The notes beneath the pieces are model-generated. The model did no database searches and was not told where the DNA came from. It worked only from the letters and a program-made list of their open reading frames with translations. From contig NZ_KE387017.1 of assembly GCF_000430005.1 (NCBI RefSeq), forward strand, positions 253,715 through 317,714: a DNA stretch of 64,000 bases, in the 5' to 3' direction. Positions within the stretch are counted from its first letter, which is position 1, and every line of letters starts with the position of its first letter. Shown here piece after piece: positions 62,735 through 64,000 of the stretch. The stretch is from Desulfovibrio cuneatus DSM 11391. Its GTDB lineage: Bacteria > Desulfobacterota > Desulfovibrionia > Desulfovibrionales > Desulfovibrionaceae. A program made the position numbers and the translations under genes.

Positions 62735-63907
62735 ATGATTCCAGCGAAAGGAACGTACTTTTTTACTTCTGAATCTGTTACTGAAGGTCACCCAGACAAA
62801 GTGGCAGACCAGATTTCAGACGCTGTGCTGGACGCCCTGCTGGAGCAGGACGCTAATGCCCGCGTTGCCTGTGAAACATTGGTAACCACTGGCATGGCAT
62901 TTATTGCCGGTGAAATTACCACCACTGCCTATGCAGACCTGCCTACCATTGTGCGCAGCACCATTAAGCGCATTGGCTACGACAGCTCTGACATGGGTTT
63001 TGACTGGCAAACCTGTGCTGTTATGTCTTCCATCGACAAGCAGTCCCCCGACATTTCCCAGGGTGTGGATAAAAAAGATACGGAAGACCAGGGCGCTGGC
63101 GACCAGGGCATGATGTTCGGGTTTGCCTGTGATGAAACCCCCACCCTTATGCCTGCCCCCATTTACTGGGCGCACAAACTTTCTGAGCGCCTTACCGAAG
63201 TGCGCAAAGAAGGCATTTTGCCCTACCTGCGGCCTGACGGGAAAACCCAGATTTCCTTTGAATACGTGGATGGCGTTCCCCGTTTCATTAAAAACGTGGT
63301 TATTTCCAGCCAGCATTGCCCCACTGTGAGCCAGGAACAACTGGTAGCGGAAATTCAGGACAAGGTCATTATTCATACCCTGCCTGCTTCCATGTTCAAC
63401 CCCGCAGAGTGCGATATTCATATTAACGCCACCGGACGTTTTGTGGTGGGCGGCCCCATGGGGGATAGCGGCCTTACAGGGCGCAAGATTATTCAAGACA
63501 CTTACGGCGGCATGGGCCTGCATGGCGGCGGCGCGTTTTCCGGTAAAGATGCCTCCAAGGTAGACCGTTCCGGTGCCTACATGGCCCGCTACATTGCCAA
63601 AAACGTGGTGGCAGCAGGGCTTGCTCCTAAGTGTGAAGTGCAAATTGCCTACTGCATTGGCGTGGCCCGGCCCGTTTCAGTGCTGTGTTCTTCCCTTGGC
63701 ACAGGGCATTTGCCCGACACCGTGCTGACCAAGGCTGTGAACGAGGTGTTTGACCTGCGCCCTTACCACATTACCAAGCGCTTGGACCTGAACCGTCCCA
63801 TCTTCTCCAAAACATCCTGCTACGGCCACTTTGGCCGTGAATTGCCGGAGTTTAACTGGGAGAAGACGGATGCGGTGGCGGACCTTAAAACCGCCGCCAA
63901 AGTCTAG
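62735..63907 (+). CDS. metK: S-adenosylmethionine synthase
   Basis: Makes SAM from methionine and ATP. 390 residues: [28 protein letters not shown], the hexapeptide [72 protein letters not shown], all family signatures. GAGGAG seven bases before ATG. SAM supports CheR, methyltransferases and general methylation. The TAG stop is followed directly by a family A-like arm. Confidence 0.97.
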   Translation: MIPAKGTYFFTSESVTEGHPDKVADQISDAVLDALLEQDANARVACETLVTTGMAFIAGEITTTAYADLPTIVRSTIKRIGYDSSDMGFDWQTCAVMSSIDKQSPDISQGVDKKDTEDQGAGDQGMMFGFACDETPTLMPAPIYWAHKLSERLTEVRKEGILPYLRPDGKTQISFEYVDGVPRFIKNVVISSQHCPTVSQEQLVAEIQDKVIIHTLPASMFNPAECDIHINATGRFVVGGPMGDSGLTGRKIIQDTYGGMGLHGGGAFSGKDASKVDRSGAYMARYIAKNVVAAGLAPKCEVQIAYCIGVARPVSVLCSSLGTGHLPDTVLTKAVNEVFDLRPYHITKRLDLNRPIFSKTSCYGHFGRELPEFNWEKTDAVADLKTAAKV

Positions 63908-64000
63908 AGAGCGTCTCTTTTTCCGTTTTGCGGCGTGACCTTCTTCGCTCGGGCTACGTGGAGATGTGCGGGTAGCAAAGCTACCCACACCCTCCGCCCT
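63908..64000. repeat. family A element, body type reversed, copy A10, starting at the metK stop codon
   Basis: After TAG comes AGAGCGTCTCTTTTTCCG, a decayed arm, then TTTTGCGGCGTGACC and the body in the opposite orientation to copy A3 (GCTCGGGCTACGTGGAGATG, GTGCGGGTAGC-AAA-GCTACCCACAC). It is cut by the window end. Confidence 0.65.

Noticed and set aside
1-64000. tRNA or rRNA genes in the intergenic gaps
   Set aside because: No T-arm (GGTTCGAATCC-like) with matching acceptor stem was found in any gap.

Overview
The window carries a dense, mostly complete set of chromosomal genes. It fits a member of the Desulfovibrionales (sulfate- or sulfite-reducing Desulfobacterota, formerly Deltaproteobacteria). 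The best marker is a complete Qrc menaquinone:cytochrome c3 oxidoreductase cluster (hexahaem QrcA, molybdopterin-like QrcB, four-cluster ferredoxin QrcC, NrfD-like QrcD; 31.6-36.5 kb). Supporting markers are a lone hydrogenase maturation protease and a long chemotaxis operon in which ParA and HEAT-repeat genes are embedded. I cannot name a species. No rRNA, tRNA, CRISPR array, prophage or complete insertion sequence was found.

Layout. 0-5 kb: start of a minus-strand MgtE transporter, then the NAD pathway nadC-nadA-nadB. 5-7.4 kb: hydrogenase protease and homoserine dehydrogenase on the minus strand. 7.8-14 kb: yicC-remA-gmk, pyrF, a TPR protein, panD and recJ. 14-19 kb: a secreted phosphodiester-glycosidase-like protein, metF behind a strong promoter and a long leader, two unknown proteins, a MogA-type molybdopterin enzyme and a LOG-like protein. 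19.4-23.8 kb: a four-gene ABC importer on the minus strand with a hairpin element at every gene junction. 24-31 kb: FAD dehydrogenase, methyltransferase-like protein, a second solute-binding protein, moaC, dnaJ, rpoZ and a CheV-type protein. 31.6-36.5 kb: qrcABCD. 37-38.6 kb: a divergent LysR/carboxymuconolactone-decarboxylase pair with a very large inverted repeat between them. 38.7-48.1 kb: cheB-HEAT-cheR-parA-cheW-cheY-cheA, read on the minus strand. 48.7-56.7 kb: a hybrid histidine kinase overlapping mnmH (selU), then a short upstream ORF and a membrane HD-GYP protein. 57-64 kb: type III glutamine synthetase, RlpA, a papain/C39-like protein, panC and metK.

How the genes connect. NAD (nadABC), pantothenate (panC, panD), methionine/SAM (hom, metF, metK) and molybdopterin (moaC, mogA) genes are scattered rather than in single operons. 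The signalling genes form a block of about 18 kb: chemotaxis, hybrid kinase and cyclic-di-GMP turnover.

The most unusual signal lies outside the genes. A family of about 125-bp near-perfect palindromes with outer arms like GGAAACGCTGA occurs in about ten recognisable copies in 64 kb. In eight places the arm begins exactly at, or within one base of, a stop codon. A second family (arms GAGCAATT...TTGAAA) and a third (nested GC-rich hairpins beginning GGGGAGGC) share the intergenic space. These look like small non-autonomous mobile elements (MITE-like) that now serve as gene ends, and they are the best candidate here for something undescribed. All calls come from reading the sequence; no database search was run.
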